Assembly (NCBI GenBank): GCA_947259245.1
Contig: CAMYLP010000011.1
Coordinates: 1-49,304 of the forward strand
Reading direction: 5' to 3'
DNA: 49,304 bases
Origin: an uncultured Patescibacteria group bacterium
Lineage (GTDB): Bacteria > Patescibacteriota > Minisyncoccia > Phycocordibacterales > UBA12088
Below the pieces are notes generated by a model that did no database searches, was not told the origin of the DNA, and worked only from the letters and a program-made list of their open reading frames with translations. The translations under genes were made by a program, and so were the position numbers. Shown here in pieces: positions 29,236-35,888 of the stretch. Position 1 is the first letter of the stretch. Each line of letters starts with the position of its first letter.

Positions 29236-29331
29236 AGCTGTTGTGAGTCGGGGTGCCGAGAATCGAACTCGGGTCACACCCACCCCATGGGCGCATACTA
29301 CCACTGTACTACACCCCGACTCACAACAGCT
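29236..29331 (-). repeat. perfect 20-bp inverted repeat enclosing tRNA-Pro(GGG)
   Basis: Arms 29236-29255 and 29312-29331 are exact reverse complements. Seven pairs are the tRNA acceptor stem; 13 more lie outside the mature tRNA, so the precursor would have one continuous 20-bp helix. The arm on the Ala side ends one base from the tRNA-Ala 3' end. Confidence 0.9.
29248..29318 (-). tRNA. tRNA-Pro (anticodon GGG)
   Basis: 71 bases including discriminator A. Acceptor identical to its neighbour, anticodon stem CGCCC/GGGTG, loop ATGGGGT, T arm CCGAG TTCGATT CTCGG. C1-G72 and A73 fit proline. Near-identical arms show that the two Pro genes arose by duplication. No encoded CCA. Confidence 0.95.
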
Positions 29332-29332
29332 G

Positions 29333-29405
29333 TGGACTCAAGGGGAGTTGAACCCCTGACCTCCGCAATGCGAATGCGGCGCTCTACCAACTGAGCTATG
29401 AGCCC
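29333..29405 (-). tRNA. tRNA-Ala (anticodon CGC)
   Basis: 73 bases including discriminator A. Acceptor GGGCTCA/TGAGTCC carries the G3:U70 pair that defines alanine. Anticodon stem CCGCA/TGCGG with loop TTCGCAT, T loop TTCAACT. No CCA. It is first in the tRNA cluster and should be co-transcribed with the two Pro genes. Confidence 0.97.
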
Positions 29406-29416
29406 AAACGTACTTG

Positions 29417-29425
29417 TTTATACCA
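29417..29425 (-). promoter_or_regulatory. extended -10 of the tRNA cluster
   Basis: Minus strand TGGTATAAA. Start expected near 29410, five bases before the tRNA-Ala gene. -35 not clear. Confidence 0.55.
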
Positions 29426-29460
29426 TGAAGGGGTAGAACATTACCAGCACGAGCTCATGT

Positions 29461-29481
29461 ATGCGGTATACTATACCGCAT
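29461..29481 (+). promoter_or_regulatory. palindromic operator/-10 of tspO
   Basis: Perfect 10-1-10 inverted repeat (29461-29470, 29472-29481). It contains TATACT at 29467-29472 preceded by CGG, and its right end overlaps the ATG at 29480. A protein bound here would block both transcription start and, in RNA form, a hairpin would hide the start codon. Predicted start 29479, so the mRNA is nearly leaderless. Confidence 0.6.
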
Positions 29482-29962
29482 GGGTATAAAGAAACTGCAG
29501 GTAGGCAAGCTCATTATCTCGCTTGCAGTCGTACAAGCTGCGGGACTCATTGGCGCACTCTTTACAGCGGGCTCTGTTGGCACGTGGTACACGACGCTCA
29601 CACGTCCTGAGTTAAGCCCACCGAACTGGATATTCGGACCCGTGTGGACCACACTCTACCTGTTAATCGGCATTGCGCTCTACCTCGTATGGACACGCCA
29701 CGTCGGCGGACACGTCCGAGTACTCTGGTTGCGTCTCTTCTGGGTGCAGTTGGTCCTGAACGCACTGTGGAGTATTCTCTTCTTCGGTCTACAGCGCCCC
29801 GACCTTGCATTCCTTGAGATCATTGCACTGCTTGGCACGATTGTGGGACTCGTTGCTCTTGCCGTAAGGTTTGATAGGCGCGTGTCCGCGCTCCTCCTTC
29901 CCTACCTCCTGTGGGTATCATTCGCTTCATACTTGAACTACATGATCTGGCAGCTTAATTAA
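29480..29962 (+). CDS. tspO: TspO/MBR family membrane protein
   Basis: 160 residues with five membrane helices. Signature residues: GTWYTTLTRPELSPPNWIFGPVWTTLYLLIGIALYLVW (positions about 34-71, shown in pieces), WVQLVLNALWSILFFGL and the C-terminal SFASYLNYMIW. TspO binds porphyrins and tryptophan-rich ligands and is linked to tetrapyrrole and stress handling; no heme pathway is visible nearby. The gene stands alone, behind a palindromic operator and before a strong terminator. Confidence 0.95.
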   Translation: MGIKKLQVGKLIISLAVVQAAGLIGALFTAGSVGTWYTTLTRPELSPPNWIFGPVWTTLYLLIGIALYLVWTRHVGGHVRVLWLRLFWVQLVLNALWSILFFGLQRPDLAFLEIIALLGTIVGLVALAVRFDRRVSALLLPYLLWVSFASYLNYMIWQLN

Positions 29963-29964
29963 GT

Positions 29965-30000
29965 ACACCCCGGCAAGGCCGGGGTGTGGTGTACTATTTT
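29965..30000 (+). terminator. strong GC-rich terminator, convergent
   Basis: 10-bp perfect stem (29965-29974 with 29978-29987), AAG loop, further partial pairing of flanking GTACACC/GGTGTAC, then ATTTT. It serves tspO; the stop of the convergent gene (29994) lies in its tail. Confidence 0.85.
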
Positions 30001-30344
30001 GCCTCATAGTACATAGACGATGTTCGGTACTCGTGATCATGAACCACGTGCACCTTCTCCGTTGAGGGGAGTGCACCTTCGTCTTTCATGACGTTCTCAT
30101 GAAAACGGGCGAATCGTTCAACTGCCATCGCCTCCCAGTACGATCGGTCGTTCCCAGTTTCAGCTGTTTGAAGATACTGAATCCATGGGAGCTCCCCATC
30201 ATACGAAGCGGGTGTATAGTCACCCAGTTCCAGGATGGTGCAACGTTTTGTAACTTCGTCACACACCTTCCATTCCTCAACTGACTGAAATGCGAATGCT
30301 GATGAAGAGATTACCAGTGTAAAGAGAACAATGAAAAGTCGCAT
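29994..30344 (-). CDS. small secreted hypothetical protein
   Basis: 116 residues. A clean signal peptide (MRLFIVLFTLVISSSAFAF, probable cut after AFA) is followed by about 97 acidic residues with one Cys pair (EWKVCDEVTKRCTILEL). C-terminal part is His/Tyr rich (VHVVHDHEYRTSSMYY). No family recognised. AGGAG lies about 8 bases before the ATG, and a near-consensus promoter sits upstream, so it is well expressed by expectation. It lies between tspO and the DUF3179 gene. Confidence 0.75.
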   Translation of the reverse strand: MRLFIVLFTLVISSSAFAFQSVEEWKVCDEVTKRCTILELGDYTPASYDGELPWIQYLQTAETGNDRSYWEAMAVERFARFHENVMKDEGALPSTEKVHVVHDHEYRTSSMYYEAK

Positions 30345-30377
30345 TTGATGCTCCTAAGTTAAATAAGACCAATGTGG

Positions 30378-30405
30378 ATTATAACACGTACTTACTTTTT
30401 GTAAA
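30378..30405 (-). promoter_or_regulatory. near-consensus promoter of the 30344 gene
   Basis: Minus strand: TTTACA (30400-30405), 16-base spacer ending TGT, perfect TATAAT (30378-30383). Start near 30371, leader of about 26 bases containing AGGAG. Confidence 0.78.
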
Positions 30406-30407
30406 GG

Positions 30408-31415
30408 TTACTCAGCCTGCCACACTACACCGTCGTCCTGATGGTGTGTCGCCCACGAGAACCACATAGCGTAGTAGCCCGGTACCACGGCACCATCACT
30501 GGTCGTGACCGTTACTTCTGAATCTTCCACGCTCGCGGTGATCGTCTCCCCGTCAACGGTCATGACTGCCTCCCCTGCCTCGCGGAGGTCGGTGTGGTGA
30601 AAGGCAAACGATGTGTCACCTACATCCACAATGTACATTATCTCTTTCGCAGGTAGACGTGTGTCGCTCACCGACACAGGGAACAAAATGCGTTCGTTGG
30701 TCTCATAGTCCCCGTAGGGGTACAGAGAGTAATCACGTATATGTCCCGTGTTCCGACTCAACACCTCGCCGGTCGGGTGCTTACTCACAAACTCATCAAA
30801 GGGCATCACCTGTGAAGGGTATACCGCAAGCGTCTTCCCCGTATGGGTACCTACCATTGCTTCTCCTAATATCTGGGACCACAAGCTATGTGTGTCGCCG
30901 TCGTACATGAGGAGGTTCGACTCAAAGAGCTTCCCTGAAACGCCAAATTGCTGGGCTTGGTCGTCGACTCGTGCATCGAACACAACGGTCGAACCGCAAA
31001 GCGGGCAAAACGTCACCACGAGCGGCTGGTCCTCAATGATGTCGTTCACTATCTCATGCCACACCATGATGTTGAAAGGATAGAAACGTGTCGTGTCGCC
31101 GACCGTCACAACGATACCACGTTCATCGGTAACTCCTTGATCGCGTGCCTCATCGATGGAGAGGAACGATGGCTCATTAATGGCTGGGATATTGTCCCGG
31201 TATGGTGTGCCGGAGAGCACTCGTTCGAGTGGTATCGAGGCAACGTCGGTGTTTGTGCGCAGACCGCCAGAAGCAAAGGCGGTACTGTAGTCCGTAGTTT
31301 CTTGTATCATACGTGTTTCTTGGGCACGCTCGCGACCGCCCAATGCCATCCACGTTGCTATGAGAAGAAAGCTGATAAAGAGTGTGGCAAGAATAATGCG
31401 TCGTGTTGTGTTCAT
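30408..31415 (-). CDS. DUF3179 family exported protein
   Basis: 335 residues. N-terminal anchor or signal (IILATLFISFLLIATWMALG, about 7-26), then the DUF3179 fold: YPFNIMVWHEIVND, VTFCPLCGSTVVFDA, SGKLFESNLLMYD, SLWSQILGEAMVG, PSQVMPFDEF and YLPYGDYE-like blocks. The CPLC pair is the family's hallmark. Function of DUF3179 is unknown. It is the last of five tightly spaced genes; the first two handle disulfides, which makes a redox role of the CPLC pair attractive (inference). Confidence 0.92.
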   Translation of the reverse strand: MNTTRRIILATLFISFLLIATWMALGGRERAQETRMIQETTDYSTAFASGGLRTNTDVASIPLERVLSGTPYRDNIPAINEPSFLSIDEARDQGVTDERGIVVTVGDTTRFYPFNIMVWHEIVNDIIEDQPLVVTFCPLCGSTVVFDARVDDQAQQFGVSGKLFESNLLMYDGDTHSLWSQILGEAMVGTHTGKTLAVYPSQVMPFDEFVSKHPTGEVLSRNTGHIRDYSLYPYGDYETNERILFPVSVSDTRLPAKEIMYIVDVGDTSFAFHHTDLREAGEAVMTVDGETITASVEDSEVTVTTSDGAVVPGYYAMWFSWATHHQDDGVVWQAE

Positions 31416-31416
31416 A

Positions 31417-31782
31417 CTAGCAACGGTTACGAAGATACATACGCGTACCCAGTTTGCCTGCTACCATCGCAAGGAGCGCCACAGGCAGCCAAATGTCGAC
31501 GCTCGTCATGAAGACCTGATAGGCGATGCCAACAACGAGAACCAAAATGCCTGCCAGGTACCCTATTCTGCCCGCAAGCTGCGCATGGTGCTGCTCCCGC
31601 TCATCTCGAGAACGTTCGTGCCACACGGCACCTGCAAAGAAGCCAAACACCACGATGAGCAGTATGACCAATCCTTTCTGTAGACTGATGGGGATGAACG
31701 AAAGCATGGGGTCGCACGTAAATATGACCAGAAAGAGAAATGCGATCGTTATGATGAGTTCAAGAAGTTCCTTTCGTTCCAT
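31417..31782 (-). CDS. four-helix membrane protein, DUF2178-like
   Basis: 121 residues, four membrane helices. Between helices 2 and 3 a cytoplasmic loop reads HERSRDEREQHHAQLAGRIGYLAG; the DERE...AG pattern resembles DUF2178 proteins, which are often paired with a small XRE regulator, as here (regulator 5 bases upstream). The pair may sense membrane or redox state, but no function is proven. One base separates it from the DUF3179 gene. Confidence 0.7.
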   Translation of the reverse strand: MERKELLELIITIAFLFLVIFTCDPMLSFIPISLQKGLVILLIVVFGFFAGAVWHERSRDEREQHHAQLAGRIGYLAGILVLVVGIAYQVFMTSVDIWLPVALLAMVAGKLGTRMYLRNRC

Positions 31783-31787
31783 ATGAG

Positions 31788-31994
31788 CTAATGTAACTTG
31801 AATAATGTTTCAACAGGTGTCTTGAATGTGTGCGCCAGTCGTATGGCAAGCGCAACCGACGGAGTGTAGTTTCCTTTCTCTATTGCGATAATGGTTTGAC
31901 GCGTCACACCTATCGAATGGGCGAGCTCTTCTTGCGTCAGTCCCGCTGCTTTTCTGTGCTCTTGTACCATATTATCAAGTGTCTCTTCCATCAT
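31788..31994 (-). CDS. XRE family small transcriptional regulator
   Basis: 68 residues from ATG 31994 (or ATG 31991), one base after the ccdA stop. Helix-turn-helix: EHRKAAGLTQEELAHSIGVTRQTIIAIEKG, then NYTPSVALAIRLAHTFKTPVETLF, the compact YozG/HTH_3 type that dimerises through the last helix. Longer readings upstream only cover the ccdA gene in another frame. Being inside the operon whose promoter has a 9-2-9 palindrome, it is the prime candidate to bind it (inference). Confidence 0.93.
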   Translation of the reverse strand: MMEETLDNMVQEHRKAAGLTQEELAHSIGVTRQTIIAIEKGNYTPSVALAIRLAHTFKTPVETLFKLH

Positions 31995-31995
31995 G

Positions 31996-32733
31996 TTATG
32001 TTCCCACCTCAACGCTATCGAGGAGGTGCTGTTCCACAACTGTAATATCGAATAGTCCTGCGTCAAGGAGCGCGGCTTCCAGTTTTTTATCGAGACCAAA
32101 CATGATGCCGATACCGACGGCGATAATGAGCACACCCACACCGCGTTTCACCCATCCTCTTGGATCGGCGGCGGCATCGAGTCGTCCGACGATGCGCTGC
32201 CCCAGCAGTGCAATGAGGAGGAGCATAAGTGAAAGTCCAACGGTGTAGGCAATGAGGTACACTATACCCACTGCAAAGCTAGCGGGCAGCACGGTCGCGA
32301 GTATCACGAAGTATGTCGGGGAACACGTGCTGAACACGGGTCCAAGCGCGGCGCCCATGATAACGTCTCCCCAGACCGACTGTTTTTTATTGCCCGTTGC
32401 AAGCGCGATCTGTGATTTCCTGTTTATGTATGCATTTATTGGCAAGCGCTCCCACAGTTCTGGAAAGAGGAGAAAGATGCCAAGCACGAGTAGTATGCCA
32501 CCGCTGAAGTATGTCCAGAACTGCGGTGGTACGGCAATGAACGCCGTGGTTGCCTTTAACAGTAAGGTAAAGATGACGACCGAGGCCGCCAAGGAGCCGA
32601 TGATGACCATTGGCTTCCTGAAGTTTTTTGCATCCGCAGCCGCTCCGCCGATAACGACCGGCAGGAGCGGCAGGATGCACGGCGCTAGTACCGTCAGCAC
32701 TCCAGCAACAAATGAGATGAGTAGTAGCGCCAT
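31996..32733 (-). CDS. CcdA/DsbD-type thiol-disulfide membrane transporter
   Basis: 245 residues, six membrane helices. Redox cysteines: Cys19 in LTVLAPCILPLLPVVIGG and Cys137 in PVFSTCSPTYFVILATVLP, the matching pair that passes electrons across the membrane. Typical CcdA length. It starts 6 bases after the thioredoxin-like gene, its obvious partner. Probably keeps extracytoplasmic thiols reduced, or serves an oxidising relay. Confidence 0.92.
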   Translation of the reverse strand: MALLLISFVAGVLTVLAPCILPLLPVVIGGAAADAKNFRKPMVIIGSLAASVVIFTLLLKATTAFIAVPPQFWTYFSGGILLVLGIFLLFPELWERLPINAYINRKSQIALATGNKKQSVWGDVIMGAALGPVFSTCSPTYFVILATVLPASFAVGIVYLIAYTVGLSLMLLLIALLGQRIVGRLDAAADPRGWVKRGVGVLIIAVGIGIMFGLDKKLEAALLDAGLFDITVVEQHLLDSVEVGT

Positions 32734-32739
32734 ACAACT

Positions 32740-33294
32740 TTACTGTGTTTGTGTGGCGACCTGCGCAGCGTTGCTGCTGCCGAGCCACTTCTTTATCATG
32801 GTACCCTCTGCGTCTACCTGCACAAAACTGTGCTGGCTCGTGAGACCGTACTTCTGGCGAAGTTCCGTGTTCTCGTCGTAGTCTGCCTTGAGGATGGTGA
32901 GACCTTCAGGAATCTCCTCGCTGCTCAAATTCTTGTCTGCGCTTCGGCAGGACGGGCACCACGTCGCGTGGAAGAAAATGACCACATCCCCCTCCTCTGC
33001 CCTAGCAAGCTTCTCGGGTGCATACACCTCATATGAGCCAGCAACTTGTGTAGGCGTACCCTCGTCGGTTATCACTTCGTCCGGTGTACCCACAGGTACA
33101 GGTGGCACGTCTTCTGTGGTTTCCGTTAGGACTTCGGTCGTGACCGGTGCAACAGCGCTACTGTCATCGACGGCCACACTCGACTCTTCCGAGGTGCCAC
33201 TTGTGAGGAGCCATACGAGAAGCAATGCAACAACAATGACACCGACAATGATGTATAGTGGATTGCCGCCTTTTTGTGCCTGTTCTTCGTTCAT
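32740..33294 (-). CDS. membrane-anchored thioredoxin-like protein
   Basis: 184 residues. Membrane anchor at 13-30, a Thr/Val/Glu-rich linker to about 85, then a thioredoxin fold with FFHATWCPSCRSAD (active site Cys113-Pro-Ser-Cys116) and SQHSFVQVDAEG containing, in place of the usual cis-Pro, a His-Ser. Loss of cis-Pro is unusual. First gene of the operon; partner of CcdA outside the membrane. Confidence 0.9.
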   Translation of the reverse strand: MNEEQAQKGGNPLYIIVGVIVVALLLVWLLTSGTSEESSVAVDDSSAVAPVTTEVLTETTEDVPPVPVGTPDEVITDEGTPTQVAGSYEVYAPEKLARAEEGDVVIFFHATWCPSCRSADKNLSSEEIPEGLTILKADYDENTELRQKYGLTSQHSFVQVDAEGTMIKKWLGSSNAAQVATQTQ

Positions 33295-33326
33295 AAATAA
33301 TTGGATTAAAAAATAATAGTCTCTCT

Positions 33327-33355
33327 AGTGTACACAAGCTGTGCACATATGTAAA
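33327..33355 (-). promoter_or_regulatory. promoter of the redox operon
   Basis: Minus strand: TTTACA (33350-33355), 17-base spacer, TACACT (33327-33332). Start near 33320; leader of about 26 bases. The -35 sits inside the palindrome 33349-33368. Confidence 0.7.
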
Positions 33356-33368
33356 GTGTACTTTACAT
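33349..33368. promoter_or_regulatory. 9-2-9 palindrome, probable operator
   Basis: ATGTAAAGT-GT-ACTTTACAT, perfect arms. It covers the -35 box of the leftward redox operon and lies 24 bases before a TACAAT box (33392-33397) of the rightward gene, so one regulator could control both. Confidence 0.65.
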
Positions 33369-33425
33369 GGTTATCCACGTGTGAACCACGGTACAATACG
33401 TACAGACACACAAGGGAGACATCCG

Positions 33426-33998
33426 ATGCAACTCCAACTCAGAGAGGTCGAACCTCTCATAATTGAGGAGGTTCGCCGTAAGCGGTATCCAAAACTCACC
33501 TTCAAGCACCTCATAGAACGTACAGTGCGCATACACAAGCTGTACATCCTCACCCCAGAACGTAGGCTTGTGTCGATATTCATACTCTACGACACCGAGA
33601 CCGACTACTACCGTGTCATTAGGGGTCCGTCATCGTGGTGTTCTGTTGGTGTGCGCCAGAATGAGACCGGTCACATACGCAGGCTTATATGTGCAAACAA
33701 GCTTCACAGCGAGCCATTGCGACATGTGCGGCAAAAGTATGTTCGACATGTACCGGCGCTCGATGTGGTGGTGTTCTCAGAGACCAACGACGCTCGCACT
33801 GTTGGCCTACGGTACCTCTGTAGCATCACAAAGGAGTACAAGTACCTGGTGCAGAAAGGATGCGAGGAGTCGTTGGCCACACTGGGCATCAACCACACAT
33901 ACGTGCGTAATCGTATCGATGAAGAGTACGAACGACGTATGTTGCACGCGGAAGCAAAACGCCTCAGCCCGGACCTCGACCTGTGGCCTGAAACCTGA
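33426..33998 (+). CDS. hypothetical cytoplasmic protein
   Basis: 190 residues from ATG 33426, preceded by GGGAG at good distance (a GTG at 33381 is possible but lies on top of the -10). Basic, no membrane segment, no family recognised. Blocks that may be conserved: EPLIIEEVRRKRYPKLTFKH near the start, YILTPERRLVSIFILYDTE, and a helical C-terminus NRIDEEYERRMLHAEAKRL. Divergent from the redox operon over 131 bases with a shared palindrome, and followed by a terminator. Confidence 0.72.
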   Translation: MQLQLREVEPLIIEEVRRKRYPKLTFKHLIERTVRIHKLYILTPERRLVSIFILYDTETDYYRVIRGPSSWCSVGVRQNETGHIRRLICANKLHSEPLRHVRQKYVRHVPALDVVVFSETNDARTVGLRYLCSITKEYKYLVQKGCEESLATLGINHTYVRNRIDEEYERRMLHAEAKRLSPDLDLWPET

Positions 33999-34005
33999 AG
34001 ACATC

Positions 34006-34032
34006 AACTGCGGACAGTAGTCCGCAGTTTTT
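34006..34032 (+). terminator. terminator after the 33426 gene
   Basis: 10-bp perfect stem (34006-34015 with 34020-34029), 4-base loop AGTA, then TTT. The convergent transketolase gene stops at 34033, right beside it. Confidence 0.85.
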
Positions 34033-35031
34033 CTATCCGTGTGCTCTGCCGTGCGCCTTCCGCGCTGCCTCCATGATGCTGCCACGTGTGAGACCGTAGT
34101 GTTCCAGTAGCTCTTGGGCGGTTCCCGACTGTCCAAATGCGTCATGTACCGCCACCATCTCGAGTGGCATGGGTGTGTTTTGTGCAAGTATCTCCGCTAC
34201 GGTCCCCCCGACACCTCCGAGTATCTGATGTTCCTCTATCGACACCACCGCACCCGCATCCCCCGCGGCCTCCTTTACGCGGTCAATGTCCATTGGCTTC
34301 ACTGAGTGGAGGTTGAGCACGCTCGTACCGATGCCCTCACCTTCCAGCATGCGGGCGGCGTGCAGTGCTTCGTACAAGAGCGGGCCTGCTCCCATGAGTG
34401 CCACGCGCGGCTGCGGACTTCGCCACAGGTACTCCGCTCTCCCTATTTCAAACGGCGTGTCTGTCGTGGTGAAGACAGGTGTCTCGTGCCGTGTGAGGCG
34501 GATGTATATCGGTTTGTTAACCGCCGCTGACGCATGAATGGCCTTCCGTGCCTCTTCTCTGTCAGCCGGTACCACCACCTGCATGTTCGGCATTACTCGC
34601 ATGAGCGTTATGTCGTCGAGTGCCTGATGTGTGGCACCATCAGGTCCCACGGACACGCCCGTGTGCGTACCCACCACCTTCACGGGGAGGTCGGAGAGCG
34701 CAATGGCCGTGCGTATCTGCTCACGGTTCCGCCCCGGACTAAACGCTGCGAACGTTACCATGAATGGCAGCATGCCGACCTGTGCCAAGCCGGCTGCAAC
34801 TCCCGCCATGTTCTGCTCGGCAACACCCACCTCAACGTACCGCTCGGGGTGCTTCTTCCTGAATACATCGGCTCGGACGCTCTTAGACACATCTGCACAC
34901 ACGACGACGACACGTTCGTCACTGTCTGCAAGCTCACCAATGGCAGCACCAAACCCGTCGCGTAGGCCGGCATGCTCAAGCTTGCCAGTATCAAAAATGT
35001 CTTCGTGCAAATGTGTGTCGTGCAGTATCAT
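34033..35031 (-). CDS. transketolase, C-terminal (pyrimidine-binding) subunit
   Basis: 332 residues. The Pyr domain carries the activating Glu in YVEVGVAEQNMAGVAAGLA (about residue 66-84) and MLPFMVTFAAFSPGRNREQIRTAIA; the C-terminal domain has SVKPMD and SIEEHQILGGVGG. Together with the next gene it makes a split transketolase, which moves two-carbon units between sugar phosphates using thiamine diphosphate. Starts one base after the N-subunit stop. Confidence 0.96.
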   Translation of the reverse strand: MILHDTHLHEDIFDTGKLEHAGLRDGFGAAIGELADSDERVVVVCADVSKSVRADVFRKKHPERYVEVGVAEQNMAGVAAGLAQVGMLPFMVTFAAFSPGRNREQIRTAIALSDLPVKVVGTHTGVSVGPDGATHQALDDITLMRVMPNMQVVVPADREEARKAIHASAAVNKPIYIRLTRHETPVFTTTDTPFEIGRAEYLWRSPQPRVALMGAGPLLYEALHAARMLEGEGIGTSVLNLHSVKPMDIDRVKEAAGDAGAVVSIEEHQILGGVGGTVAEILAQNTPMPLEMVAVHDAFGQSGTAQELLEHYGLTRGSIMEAARKAHGRAHG

Positions 35032-35032
35032 A

Positions 35033-35887
35033 CTACGCTGCGGTTACAATCTTGCGTTCCTGCGCCAGTTGCATCAGGAACTTCACCGCCTCCTCTTTTG
35101 TAGGCACACGGCCATGCCACCTGTGATCACCCTCTATCTCGGGCACACCCTTCCCCGGTATGGTGTTCGCGATGATTACCGTGGGTCGCTCGTGCACGTT
35201 CTTCGCCTGCTCGATCGCGTCAACGAACATCTCGACATCGTGGCCGTCAACGGTGACGGCGTTCCAGTTGAACGCCTCGTACTTCTCACGTAGTGGTTCT
35301 ATGGGCATGATCTTCTCGGTCGGTCCTGTTATCTGAATCTCGTTGCGGTCGATGATGGCGGTGAGGTTGGAAAGCTTGTGGGCACTCGCGAACATCATTG
35401 CCTCCCACGTCACACCACATTGTTGCTCACCATCGGATAGTATTGCGTACACTCTCGCGCTATTGTCGTTCATGCGTAGGCCGAGTGCTATACCTGCTGC
35501 CTGCGTCAGGCCGTCGCCGAGGGGACCTGAAGTGGTCTCGAGACCGGGTAGTCGTGTACGCTCGGGGTGCCCCTGTAGCCGGGAGCCGAATCGGCGTAGC
35601 GTGTTGAGCTCCTCAAGGGGAAAGTATCCTGCGTGCGCCATTGCTGCGTAGCGCACCGGTACTATATGGCCGTTGGAGAGGATGAGTCGATCCCTCGACT
35701 CCCAGTCGGGTTCCTGCGGTCTGTGGTTCAATACAGAAAAGTACATCGCGGCAAAGATGTCAGCCATGCCGAGAGGCCCAGCGAGGTGCCCGCTTCCCGC
35801 GTGCGTGAGCATCTCAATGACGCTGTGGCGTATCTCGTGCGCCATCAGTTTTATGTGCATGCTGTCAGCTTCGGTAAGATATGACAT
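35033..35887 (-). CDS. transketolase, N-terminal (diphosphate-binding) subunit
   Basis: 284 residues. MLTHAGSGHLAGPLGMADIFAAMYF at the start, LILSNGHIVPVRYAAMA, and the ThDP-Mg motif ILSDGEQQCGVTWEAMMFASAHKL...IIDRN, where the common GDG reads SDG. Split transketolases are usual in Patescibacteria, archaea and some anaerobes. It follows the epimerase gene by one base. Confidence 0.96.
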   Translation of the reverse strand: MSYLTEADSMHIKLMAHEIRHSVIEMLTHAGSGHLAGPLGMADIFAAMYFSVLNHRPQEPDWESRDRLILSNGHIVPVRYAAMAHAGYFPLEELNTLRRFGSRLQGHPERTRLPGLETTSGPLGDGLTQAAGIALGLRMNDNSARVYAILSDGEQQCGVTWEAMMFASAHKLSNLTAIIDRNEIQITGPTEKIMPIEPLREKYEAFNWNAVTVDGHDVEMFVDAIEQAKNVHERPTVIIANTIPGKGVPEIEGDHRWHGRVPTKEEAVKFLMQLAQERKIVTAA

Positions 35888-35888
35888 A

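Noticed and set aside
33371-33379. Replication origin based on a DnaA-box-like site
   Set aside because: A single imperfect site, no cluster, no dnaA/dnaN nearby.
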